Shown: positions 34,059-45,236 of the stretch, one piece after another | Layout of the letters: every line of letters starts with the position of its first letter | How positions within the stretch are numbered: the first letter of the stretch is position 1 | DNA from: Actinostola sp. cb2023 | Taxonomy: Eukaryota > Cnidaria > Anthozoa > Actiniaria > Actinostolidae | NCBI GenBank assembly: GCA_033675265.1 | Contig: JAUJYZ010000850.1 | Coordinates: 117,501-181,500 of the forward strand | Reading direction: 5' to 3' | DNA: 64,000 nt | Notes under the pieces: model-generated | Told to the model about the DNA's origin: nothing | What the model saw: the letters and a program-made list of their open reading frames with translations, nothing else | Database searches by the model: none | Translations under genes and position numbers: made by a program

Positions 34059-34206
34059 CTGAGTGGGACCTGGGAGCGAGGACATCCATGGTTGTGAAAT
34101 TCGACCGAGAGAGAATGGACATGAACACTCTAGACTTTTCTTCTCTAGCTAGACTTGACCAAATTGTAAGCTACTTCTTCACTTTTGAAAGACATCAAAA
34201 AACCTG
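34059..34206 (+). other. Orphan exon-like segment downstream of CTNNBL1
   Basis: After an acceptor TTTGCAG, an open frame reads EWDLGARTSMVVKFDRER and continues MDMNTLDFSSLARLDQI to a GTAAGC donor at 34166; unspliced it stops at 34204-34206. Codon use looks gene-like and the phase would accept CTNNBL1 exon 14, so it could be an alternative last exon. It could also be a stray exon of another gene. I do not recognise the protein. Confidence 0.3.
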
Positions 34207-34423
34207 AACGAGGCGAGCATAAAGAGATGTGGTTTGCAGGGGATGATGGATAATGGCGTGCACAAGTGCAGTGTTGTTTGTGGCACGCACAGTTGGTCGA
34301 GAAATCTTAGATTTATTCCCGTTATTATTCAATTCATTAAAGAAAGACAAATCTATGAAAAAAATTAGTGATTTTTATCATTGCTCAGTTCTGCGGTTCG
34401 AGTCAGTTTTCATCGAACTTCGC

Positions 34424-34809
34424 AATGAGGGTTTATCATGTAATTTCAAACCTCATAGGACAAAAATATGATTATCATAGCTGGAAAGAGCTCGTTGAAA
34501 TTAGTACAAATGTGAAGTTTGGAAAAGATCGCTTCACAAATTGCGAAGATATGAATTTTCAAAAATCGAAATTTTATATGAAAACCTTTGTTGGAGGCAA
34601 GAGTTGCCTACCAGCGTAAATTCCAAATGTTTTCATATAAAATTTCGATTTTTGAAAATTCATATCTTCGCAATTTGTGAAGCGATCTTTTCCAAACTTC
34701 ACATTTTTACTAATTTCAACGAGCTCTTTCCAGCTATGATAACCATTATTTTGTCCTATGTCTCCTTAGTCTACCTATAAGTTTTGAAATTACGTGATAA
34801 ACCCTCATT
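34424..34809. mobile_element. Long foldback MITE at 34.4 kb
   Basis: Near-perfect inverted arms of about 170 bp: AATGAGGGTTTATCATGTAA at the left end and its complement at the right, with AAAAGATCGCTTCACAAATT and ATATGAATTTTCAAAAATCG inside. The loop contains TTGGAGGCAAGAGTTGCC. Related in layout to 26281-26673. Confidence 0.85.
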
Positions 34810-37532
34810 CAAATTAAACAATATAAAAACTGAACAGTTCAAACTAAACAATGAGTTCAAATTAAACAGTTCAAAACACGAAAAAGTTCAGATATTTTAG
34901 ATTTTTGTAGTCAGTTCTGGTTCTTGTTTTGATAGCCAGGGATAAAAATGGCCGACCGCTTGTTGCAAAGTTTTTTAAAGAAAGAAGACACTGACGAATT
35001 ACATAACATATTTGAGGACTATAAATGATCTAGCGGGTTAGAACAGATAAGTTGTGTTGCACGGTGGGATATTGATACCAAACTGATTAAACAAAATTCA
35101 AAATTTGAAAAAAGTGTTAAAGACCAACATCAAACAACTCAGTGTGGCGCCGGCTGATCCGGGATCTTGCGGTGGCGGCGTTTCAAACGATCGACAAAAA
35201 CTGCCTTGGATTTGAAAAAAAGTTCCATCGACAAAGATAAGCAGGCATTTCTAAAGCTGACCCGACTATAACTGAAAGTATTTTGAACGCAACCCGTCGT
35301 GAAATTGGTTTTTCATCTCAAATTTACAAACAGCATGTATGCTGTATAATGGCGTCGTTCCTTATAAGGAAGTAATTATCAAATGACGTCATTCAGGATC
35401 CGGAGGACGAGAAACCTGGGGCAAGGAACAATGGCGACTGAAATTCACTTGTTGTTAATATAATGCATTAATTAAAGATGTTTTATCGGTCAGGCAAGCG
35501 AGAATTATCAATAAAGAAGTATGAATGACAATCATTTGTTTTTATTCAGTTTTCAATGATGTTTTTTAGAAAGTATTATACGTTAAAAAAATGTCGCGAG
35601 TGTTTTACAAACAGGTGCAGTCATTGTAAGTCAAGTCATGACAATTATCGCAGGTTTTTTTAGGTTTTTTTGAGCTATTTCGTGCAGCAGAACAGTTCCT
35701 TAAAAGTGTTTCGTTTTTTTTCGCTCGAGGATGTGTGGCTAATTAGTCGACTCTTCGCTCGCCACGGGAGTAGCGCTGCTTGAGAGCTACCAAGCACAAA
35801 GCAACGAACACATAACTACGTTCAAACGTTTTATTTTATATCCATGATATCACACAACACTCATGTATAGTTGGTTTAAGATCTATTGCATTAAACTTAA
35901 CCAAGTTAGTACCTAAGTTTGTAATAATTTTAATAACACACTCAGTAAAACAATCTTTTAAAAGGGAATGTTCTTGATTTGTCTACATTTTTCTTGTTGT
36001 TCAGTGACAGGATTTGATTCATTCTTGATCCTACTCAACCATCTCCTCTTGTGCTGCATTTCATTTTAGTGTCATTTGGAAATTACATTCTCACAGATAT
36101 GGTTTAACTAATGAATGAAAAACCAAAGATGCACCGTAAAAGCCGTATAGTTTAACACATTTTGGCGGGACGTCATTGCATGGATGAAATGTAATGCAAG
36201 GTTAATTCTATTTACAATTGCTTTTTAATAGTCGGGATACGAGACAACTCTGACAATGTATTTTTGTCGCTAAATTTATAACTTCAAAAGAATTCCGAGC
36301 AAATATGTGATTGTCTAAAAAGGGCTACAAGTCAAGCCGAGCTGTTGAACAAGCAAATATCTTAATGATATATATATAGATCCCGTATATAGTGCCATGC
36401 CTCCGTCGGTACCCAGGGTACAGTGTGCCACCGACCGTGGGTTTGGCTGAGCGCGGCTACAACGTAAGCCTGTTTTATCGTATTTACATATATAGGAATT
36501 CATTCATCGGTTAATTGTGAATTTATATCTAAACATAATTTTTTTCAGTGCCGAGTGTGAAGATTATTCAAAGGACCTCAATGATCCGGCGCCGAGAACC
36601 ACCAACCTAGGCTTGAGGATGATTAGACAAAAGCCTAACCCAATTCAGTGATATCCTTTATACAATAAAATGCTTAATTTAGAAATGGCATCTTAGAAGA
36701 GGAAATTAAAGATGAGTTTCGCATTATTTTAGGAGTGAAAGCATTTCTAATGTCCCCTTTAGATAGCAATGGAGATAAAAAGCGTATGAACGATTACTAA
36801 AAATATTCCAAAGAGTGAGAGCACAGCTCTGCTGCGAACACCGTCGTTCTTTTCAATGATAAAAAGTTCAATTAAAGAAAACCAGGTTGAAATTGTTTGA
36901 TTTTTCGTGTTTGAAAAGGTGAACAAATGAGTAGAAAAAAAAAAAAAAATCCTCACAGTCAACGTTGAAAGAGTGTTACAAAAAAGTAGTTTTTGACGAT
37001 TTACTGCCAACGTAACTAATAAACCGCAACCGACCAGCAGATTTAAAATGTAAATATAAGTTCCAGCTTAAAAACTAAGCGTTTCGTTGATATATCGTTG
37101 CAAAACAAGCCCATTGCGCCCTATGCGATATAATTTACAATATTGTACAGTATACTTGTCATCTCGACTTCATATCAATAAATATGTCTTATTATATTCG
37201 GTTCTTTCGCAGAAAGATTTTCACCAATGAGTCTCTGTATATTCGGGTTAATCTACGGTTGATTTCTGCTAAAACTTACTACTGACTGAAGAGTTCACTT
37301 ATTACTACAAGTAAAAGGCCGAAGGACCCATCAGTGTTCTCACTCGGCGAGTTAACGAAATTCGCTTTGATGAGATACATCGCCGGGCTAGATTGATTTG
37401 ATCGAAAAAATATAACATTAACACTGAATCCTCTATGTCATTTCTATCTATTATTTGGTTAGCTGAATGATTCTTAAAGAACCAAGAGTAACAAATGAGA
37501 CACACGTTTCGATATTTTCAGACTTCCCTGAT
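34810..37532. other. Intergenic DNA between CTNNBL1 and Scratch
   Basis: No gene is supported. A 27-codon frame at 34949-35029 (MADRLLQSFLKKEDTDEL...) and an acceptor followed by a short frame at 36550-36651 are the only gene-like traces, both weak. The 3' UTR of the minus-strand Scratch gene must lie just below 37533, but no polyadenylation signal is assigned. Confidence 0.4.
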
Positions 37533-38487
37533 TCAGGGTATATTTCCTATATTTTCATCTTTTTCATCTCTCGGAGAACATGCCGATTCCAAGTGTTTGT
37601 TTAGGTAGGATTTGAGGGCAAACGTGCGATCACATCGTACGCATTTGAACTGCTTGAGCGGCGAATGAGTTTGTAGATGCGCTCGTAAATTCGAGCGATC
37701 AGCGAAGGCTTTGTTGCATTCTTGACAAATATACGGCCGTTCTCCCGTGTGTGAACGCATATGGCCTTGTAGTAGCCACGGACGGCTGAAAGACTTACAA
37801 CATACATCGCACTTGTGGAGTAACTTGTGCGTCAGAACGTGCATAGCCAGGGCCGGCATTGAGACGTACGCCTTCCCACAATGGTGACATCTTCTAGCAA
37901 GTTTACCATCCAAGCTTCGGTGTGTTTGTTTGTGTCGAGAAAGGTTCGATGATGTCGCGTAGGATTTCCCACACTCAGCACACACGTACCGACTCTTGTT
38001 CTCGCTAGAGCCATTACTCTTCGATCGACCATCCGCGCAAACTGGTTTCAGCGCATCTGTAATCTTGTTTCCATTCTCATCCAGATCATCAACACTGCTT
38101 TCTTCGCTTCTATCGTCGAATTTGAAATCCTCTTGATCTTCTGTAGGCTCTGTTTTAAGTTTAATCTTGGTGGAACGAGCAAACCCTAGCGTTGAGCCCC
38201 CCTCCCTTGAACAAGCTAAACAGCAGGAGAAAGTGAAATAGGATAAGTACAACAGGTGTTATGGCTTCGGCTATCAACAATTTTTTTGCACAAGCGGCCA
38301 GTTTGCCAAAAAACCCACAGAAATCCAATCCACAATATCTAGATCCGTGGGAAATCTTTCCAATTCTCGACTTAAATCTGAACTTACCTAATTTGGATGA
38401 AGTTTCCTTGATGCGAACTGTTGCAAGGCCCGGAGAAAAATTAACATATTCCTTGGACTTTTTTTTGATCAAAAACGATTTCGGCAT
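37533..38487 (-). CDS. SCRT: Scratch-family SNAG zinc-finger repressor
   Basis: Two exons on the minus strand, 38388-38487 and 37533-38215, give 260 residues. Exon 1 starts with the SNAG repression motif [10 protein letters not shown], which in the Snail/Scratch superfamily recruits LSD1-type corepressors. Exon 2 has an acidic linker with a SUMO-type site (LKTE, 53-56) and five C2H2 fingers at about 112-132, 143-163, 169-189, 197-217 and 225-246. The fingers carry Scratch-specific runs ([78 protein letters not shown]). Finger 5 ends H...C. Scratch proteins bind E-boxes and act in neural differentiation; a neural role here is inferred. The two-exon layout matches vertebrate SCRT genes. Confidence 0.95.
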
Positions 38488-41400
38488 CTCTTGGCGATAT
38501 TTGAAGTTTGTGCCCTCGACATTTCTCACTATTTGTTCGCACGAAGCGACGATTCTTGTAGTTTCTTGTGAAATACTCGCCGAGACATGTCTTGGATATT
38601 CTCTCCTTCGTTTTCTCTTTCGTTGATACAGCAGCTCTAAGACTGTCAAACATTCCCCATCGCTCTTGGATTTTTTAAAACATTTACCGGAAACAAGCCA
38701 CGAATTTCAAATTTCCATGCAAATTGACTCCCACACTTTTGTCGATACGAATGATGCTCTATAGATTTGGTCCCTAGTGGTCGAGCGACAGTTTTGTACT
38801 TCACGCAATCATAGTTTCCGATGATTATTCCGGCAAACGAAACGGTGACAGCACTAGAGAATTTGTCGGGTTTGATCGTAGAAATCCCCAGTGTGAATGG
38901 CTTGTAGAGTTGGTCCCTAGTGGTAGAGATTACGTATGAAAATCGAGGGGAAATATAAAGCTGTATGAGTGGTTGCTGTGAACGCATGTCCACCTGTTGC
39001 CAAGACACTTAGCCTCACACACAAAATCACTAATAATTAATCATACAGTATTGCTGGGAAGCACATTAAAATGCAGAATTCTCGACGTCTTATAAATATT
39101 CATAGCTCTCCGCCGGCCAAGCCACCAAGACGAAAAAGCCGCCAAATTCCTCGCGATGTGATTGGCTAATACGACCACTTCTGACACCAATATGTTTTGT
39201 TTAGAGAGTCATTCAAAAGAGCTCGATTATGATTGGCTGGGGGAAAATAGACTTGGTTAAATTCCTCGTCCTTATTGGTCGATAAATTCTAAACCTTTTT
39301 CAAATGGCCACCTCCAAAGCAATTTTATTAGGACAATTTTAGTTAAGTTAAATGGCTGAGGCACTGATAAATCACTTAAGGATTATTACATCACGAATAA
39401 TTAACACCAAAAATTAAAATTCTCGTTATGGCATTTGTTTGAAAATCACCGCATCATTTCACTTTTCAACACGAAAGCAAAAATTCAATTTCACTGGATC
39501 GATATTTGAACAGATTTTTTTCCTGCAGTGTAATATTTAGTAACTATAAATATAGCAGAGAATAGAATACTTGGATATCTGATTTACATGAACGGAAGCG
39601 ACTTTAATCCCACTTTCTGTTCATCTACAATATTATTTACCAAAAATGATATTACCAGAAGAAGAGGAAAAAAAACACACTTATCAATTCAAAAAAAAGA
39701 TCCAATTTTAAACCTATTTGAGATATTAACTAAATGATAATCAAAACAAAAGTGGGAGAGAAAAGAAAAAGCTTCAGTTCCAAGCAATATGGAAACATCT
39801 TCCCATTGTGACGAGTGATGAGAATCACAATGATTATTAACACAATACTTTCCATCGCTTTCTAGTCACATCGAAATTCTATCAACAGAAATCACAGATA
39901 AAGCGATTGTTATCGCCGATGATATGACCTTATCTCTGGGCAAAGCAACTAGTGCCTTGCCGGCCACGCTTGCAACCCAATAAAAATCAAGACTTTTTGT
40001 CTTCCAATTTAAGCGCTTCCTCTAATTTGAAATTTGACCTAATTTTTGCCAAAAACTACCGTAATTCAACTGACTTTTTTTTTTTTTTTTTTTTACAATT
40101 TATTTATTTGTTGAAATGATAAGTTCGGACTTCGTAACACGCACAATCTGGTGCTTGTAATTTTTCTCGTTGAGGGCTTTTTTTATAACACCACTGCACA
40201 CTTACTGTTATAAAATATGAATTGAAAACCTCAAAGAAAATCCATTCAGTCATTCGCAGTCTGACGACCAACAAAACCACAAACATTTTACGAGAAATTG
40301 AATGAGTTTTGTTAGACCGTGCAGATAGAGGTTTGTGAATTTTCGACGGCCGTCCGCATATATTTGCTGAGTCATTTTGACAACGTGTGTCAATATTATT
40401 GATAGTATGATAAAGAAAAAAAAAACTGGTGTTGAAAATGAATTACAATATCAATATATCACCGTAGACAAGAAGACGAAAACCGTAATTTAATTTACAA
40501 AAAAAGGGAAAAACTTTTTCAAATGCAAAATTCTGTGATCTGAAGCAAAAATATATCCCTCGCCGAGTAATTGAAGATTTTTCGCGCTCCAAAGAGAAAG
40601 ATATTCCATCCCGAATCGATCCATGTTCAAGTTTTATTTTAAGTTGGTGAGATATATCAATGGCGTTATCAACTAATCGGGATGTGGATGCTGTAAGGTG
40701 GTTGTCATGGCAACAATGCTAATGATGTGTTGCAGTTGTCATGGCAACCGGGTTTGTAGCTTTCTGTTTGTTTGTCCGGTCTGTATAATAGTGACGCGTG
40801 AAGAAAGCCATTTCAAGCGAAAATTGAATTTGTGTTGATTAGTGGAAAAGCTTGAAATTAAACCACTTTAATTAGGGACACATCCCATCTTCCTACACAG
40901 TACCTTAACTATGCAGCGTCTGTTTCACCCTTATCTCTAAGGAATACATAAATATTAAATAGAAATAATAGAAATAAACAAATCGAATAGATTATTCCAT
41001 GTTTGACATCTTAAAGTCATCGGAAAAGCTGACGATATTCAAAAAAGTGAGATCTGATTAAAAAAAAACTAATCGAGCATTCGAATCTGAAGATACGATA
41101 TTCATAACAGGGAAATCATTTTTTTGAATTTTTTTTAAATATAGGATTTTTATTAATGCTAAAAGCATAGAGACGTAAGTTTTATCCATTCTTGAGAAAA
41201 AAAATTTCCCCGCGATGAAATTAAACTGAATAGTAATCGACCACTTCAATCTGTTGCTTCTGAAATTGTATTTTGTAATCACTTCCTTTTCTTTTAATTT
41301 GTTTGCTTTATTTTATTTCCCTTTCGACTCAGCATGAGCTGAATAAATTATCATCGAAGATGAATGAGAAGTTCATTTGATGACACGAACTTATAATGTA

Positions 41401-42554
41401 TCCCAATATACCTTGCGCGCCGTGACATTTTTTTTCCCGACTCGTCCAATGACTATTTTTTTAGTTTTCGAATAGACCGTTATTGGAAGGCGTCTATGAC
41501 ATATTTATATGGAATATGCGTCATATAAATATTAATGTATTATTAGTATTATTTCTTATTGAGTTTTCAATATTTAATTCTAGCTGGGAATGTCTTCATA
41601 ATGGTTGTCTTTTTGTGGTAGATTTTAGTTCCGTGTGTTTTACTGGTTCATCAAATTAATGGTGATATTCTATTGGTACTTGTACGCGATATTTTGCTTT
41701 TAAAAGTGCATTTAGCTATATAGATGCACTAAAGGAAAGATTAAACTAAAAGCATATGAACTGAATTCAGTTTTCTTGTACTCAAATGTTTTGAAGTACA
41801 ATTTATTAACCAGAGATTCGATCATTGACTTGGCGTAGAAAACGACTTTTCTAAGCCATGTATAATTATATTGGCAGAGGATTTCTTCAGTCCAACGCAG
41901 TGAAATTTAGAAAAAATGACAAAAAATGAAATGAAATGAAAATTCCAATCCCCATTCAGTGGTACTCCGGAATGCTATGTGTTCTGGCGAAAAGGTGGGT
42001 TTTATACTTGCCACCGCCAATTATACCACATTTTCAGTCAGTTATTCTTACTGCCATCCGGCCACCAATTAACACAGCGTAGTTGCAATACTATAGATTG
42101 TCGACTAAGTCACCGGCACTCTTAATGGTTGCCATTCGTATTCCAGTAATGACGCTAGCCAGTGGCGAGGTCATCATGATTTATTGTAAGACAAATGTAT
42201 TACTGAGATCATGTAGATTGGAGAGGGCTTATCGTAGCTAAGCTTTATTAACGCATTCAGTGCGGATCTTGCAGCCTAATGGCTGTTGCTTTAGAGATTA
42301 TGTCAGTTTCCGCTGTATTTTTTGTTTAATCATTTGTTTATTCATGTTTGTAATGTTTCAGTCAGGGGTGTCACTGCGGGGTAGTTCGTAAGGTACTTTA
42401 GCCTTGTAGGGGACTGTCCTATCGTTGACTTTTCCCTGCATATTTTGTACGTGCTAAATTAGCATATAAATAGATGACGAAGAAAAATAAAACAGAAAAT
42501 GTGAGGAAGTTTGAAAGGTGTTGAAAGTCGGACTGCTCGCGAAGAAGCAACGAA
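38488..42554. other. Gene-free region upstream of Scratch
   Basis: No coding gene is recognised in about 4 kb. A minus-strand 120-codon frame at 38646-39008 falls in the likely Scratch 5' UTR or promoter and has no homology; it contains a short duplication (TTGGTCCCTAGTGGT at about 38768 and 38912). A run of T is at 40077-40094. The region may hold Scratch regulatory DNA. Confidence 0.45.
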
Positions 42555-42908
42555 AGGAAAATGTCCATAACGAGCAAAGAATCAAGGGAAGGAACATGTC
42601 TATAACGTGCAAAGGATCAAGGGAAGGAACATGTCTATAACGTGCAAAGAATCAAGGGAACTGGGGAACATGTCTATAACGTGCAAAGGATCAAGGGAAG
42701 GAACATGTCTATAACGTGCAAAGGATCAAGGGAAGGAACATGTCTATAACGTGCAAAGGATCAAGGGAAGGAACATGTCTATAACGTGCAAAGGATCAAG
42801 GGAAGGAACATGTCTATAACGTGCAAAGGATCAAGGGAAGGAACATGTCTATAACGTGCAAAGGATCAAGGGAAGGAACATGTCTACAACATGCAAAGGA
42901 TCAAGGGA
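42555..42908. repeat. 34-bp minisatellite
   Basis: About ten copies of a 34-bp unit (GGAACATGTCTATAACGTGC then AAAGGATCAAGGGAA). The last copy has diverged (CTACAACATGC). One unit has an extra CTGG insertion near 42660. Confidence 0.95.
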
Positions 42909-43113
42909 AATACACAGAAAAATACACACAATATGCTTTCAGCTATTTGTTTATTTATTTTTTTGGTTTCGTTTTTCTCTTTCTTTACATTTGAAGTGAA
43001 CTTTATAAAAAAGCTGCTTACAATTTACAGTATTTACACTTGTCTTGTTCTCACTGATGTGTTTGTCATACCACAGAACCAAGAACATGCACTGGTCATG
43101 TACGAGACATTAT

Positions 43114-43680
43114 GTTGATGACATTGATGATGCTGATGATATATGATGCTAGTGATGACAATGGTGTTGGTGATTGACATTGGTGGTGGTAGTGATGATG
43201 TTGATGATAAAATGATAGTGATGACAATGGTGTTGTTGTTGGTGATTGAATGTGGTAGTGATGATGATGCTGGTGATGATGATGATAGAGATAGTGATGA
43301 CAATGGCGGTGGTAGTGATGACAATGGTGTTGTTGTTGGTGATTGAATGTGGTGGTGGTAGTGATGATGATGCTGGTGGTGATGATGATAGAGATAGTGA
43401 TGACAATGGTGGTGGTGTTGGTGATTGACAATGGCGGTGGTAGTGATGACAATGGTGTTGTTGTTGGTGATTGAATGTGGTGGTGGTAGTGGTGATGATG
43501 ATGATGATGGTAGAGATAGTGATGACAATGGTGTTGTTGTTGGTGATTGAATGTGGTGGTGGTAGTGGTGATGCTGGTGGTGATGATGATGGTAGAGATA
43601 GTGATGACAATGGTGGTGGTGTCAGTGATTGACAATGGCAGTGGTAGTGATGTCATTGATGATGCTGATGGTGATGATGA
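43114..43680. repeat. GATGATGGTGGTGTTGTTG minisatellite
   Basis: Higher-order tandem repeat of about 100 bp built from GTGATGACAATGGTG, TTGTTGTTGGTGATTGAATG, TGGTGGTGGTAGTGATGATG and GATAGAGATA. Long minus-strand frames rich in T, S, I and H are repeat artefacts. Confidence 0.9.
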
Positions 43681-43734
43681 ACAAAAAATCAAATTCAAAA
43701 CATACATGCTGATAACAACCAAAAGTACACATCA

Positions 43735-43859
43735 GGGCCTGGTTGTTCGAAAGCGGGTTAATGCTAACCCAGGGTTAAAATAGCTAACCTAGGGTAAAAT
43801 CTTAAGAATTAACATTCAACCCCGGGTTAGCGTTAACCCACTTTCGAACAACCGGGCCC
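43735..43859. mobile_element. Palindromic MITE at 43.7 kb
   Basis: Ends GGGCCTGGTTGTTCGAAAGC and GCTTTCGAACAACCGGGCCC-like complement; inner arms GGGTTAACGCTAACCC-type. 125 bp, no coding capacity. Confidence 0.85.
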
Positions 43860-44259
43860 AGGAAGTTATGCAAACACATCAGTGAGACAAAGTCACAGTA
43901 ATAATGTAATAACAATGCAATAATATTAATATTACTGATTAACAATATTAACAATTTCTACACAAGTCCTGCATGTCATAGAATATAACTCTGATAATAA
44001 CAATAATTAAAAATAATTCTTTAACTCATCAATAATTATTAGTAGATACAAGATGCCTTCTGGTAGGTACTCTGTCCTTTTGTGTTAAAAAGTAGACACA
44101 TTGGAAATACAAGATTACTCTGTGACATGAACAAGTGTGACTACCTTTAATGTTTTGCATTAATGTCTCAACCTACAATAGAATGTCTAGCCACGCTGGA
44201 TGCTGATTGGCTAATAGCATTGACAAAAGTATGTAAATACATTAAAGGTTGTCACACTT
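43860..44259. other. AT-rich intergenic DNA
   Basis: No gene or clear repeat is recognised. Confidence 0.4.
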
Positions 44260-44400
44260 TATAAGGGGTCCCTGCACGAATGGAGTAAGCGACTTGTGAT
44301 CAAAACCCAAAATCTCCTTTGAAATTCAAAGAATCTCAAGGAGAATTTAGATTTTGATCAGAGATCACTTACGTTGCTCTTGCAGGGAGTCCTTCAATTG
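44260..44400. mobile_element. Foldback MITE family, copy C
   Basis: Same family as copies A and B (GGGGTCCCTGCACGAATGGA; CTCTTGCAGGGAGTCC, ending TTCAATTG). The inner hairpin TGATCAAAACCCAAAATCTC / GAATTTAGATTTTGATCAGA is conserved. Confidence 0.85.
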
Positions 44401-44645
44401 TTTGTGTCAAACAGTAATTAGTTTACTATGCAATGTACAACCAATATTTATCATGCTGTGTCCAGAAGTGCAAGGTCCATCGTTAATGTATTTGCATACA
44501 TCTGCCTTGACTATGAAGTATTTGAATGTCAGGCCATGTTGAAGGGTAATTATTGACCATTAGTTTACATTTGACACGGTTTTCTTTGTTATTCATAGGG
44601 CTTTATCTCCGGTATTGACCGGTTGAACAATAGAATATAATTGAA

Positions 44646-44730
44646 TTGCTCATTATGAATTCACCGGGATGTATCCATATACAGCCCTGGGTTGTATATG
44701 GATACATCCCGGTGAATTCATAATGAGCAA
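44646..44730. repeat. Perfect 38-bp inverted repeat with 9-bp loop
   Basis: Arms TTGCTCATTATGAATTCACC continuing through GGGATGTATCCATATACA are exactly mirrored at 44693-44730 around GCCCTGGGT. A strong cruciform candidate and a likely young foldback element. Confidence 0.9.
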
Positions 44731-45091
44731 ATGCTATTCAATTCTACTCATAGTATTCATGCTATTCATAATATTCATGCTAAATAACACTCCAAAAAAT
44801 ACCAGAAAATGCCTCAGATTGCTTCTTGCGAAAACCTTGTCAAATGTAAACTAAGTCAGATAAATACCTCGAACGTCGGCAATAAGCCTATAAATCCCTC
44901 GCGCCTACGGCCCTCGGCATTTATATGCCTTATTGCCTCCGTTCTCGGTATTTCTCTCTTACATAACTTAGTTTAGTTTAGTGAATTCGCCACATAAAAA
45001 TAATAGTAAGAAATTTACAAAGAAATTACAAAAAAAAGTACTAACATTTGAAAAAAAAAGCGTAGCAGGAGTCAGTAACAGGACAAGGTCC

Positions 45092-45236
45092 CAATTGACC
45101 AATCTTAAAAAATACTTGAAATTCAGCTTAGCCTCACTTCCAAGATACAAAACAAAAGGAAAAATTAGAATAACAAAACAAACTACTCCTGGATGCGAGG
45201 CTAAGTTCAATTTTATGTATTTTTAAGATTGGTCAA
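45092..45236. repeat. Inverted repeat at 45.1 kb
   Basis: CAATTGACCAATCTTAAAAA and TTCAGCTTAGCCTC are mirrored by GAGGCTAAGTTCAA and TTTTTAAGATTGGTCAAT. Probably a MITE. Confidence 0.7.

Noticed and set aside
34949..35029. 27-codon frame MADRLLQSFLKKEDTDEL...
   Set aside because: Too short, no splice continuation, no recognised family.
36400..36655. Possible two-exon gene (donor after GGCTACAAC, acceptor at about 36550 followed by ECEDYSKDLNDPAPRTTN)
   Set aside because: The only phase that joins the two pieces has an upstream stop 13 codons before HRPWVW; no homology and no start codon.
38646..39008. 120-codon minus-strand frame upstream of Scratch
   Set aside because: No domain, overlaps the expected Scratch 5' region, and contains a short duplicated motif; likely untranslated.
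43034..43722. Thr/Ser/Ile/His-rich minus-strand frames
   Set aside because: Artefacts of the GATGGTGGT minisatellite.
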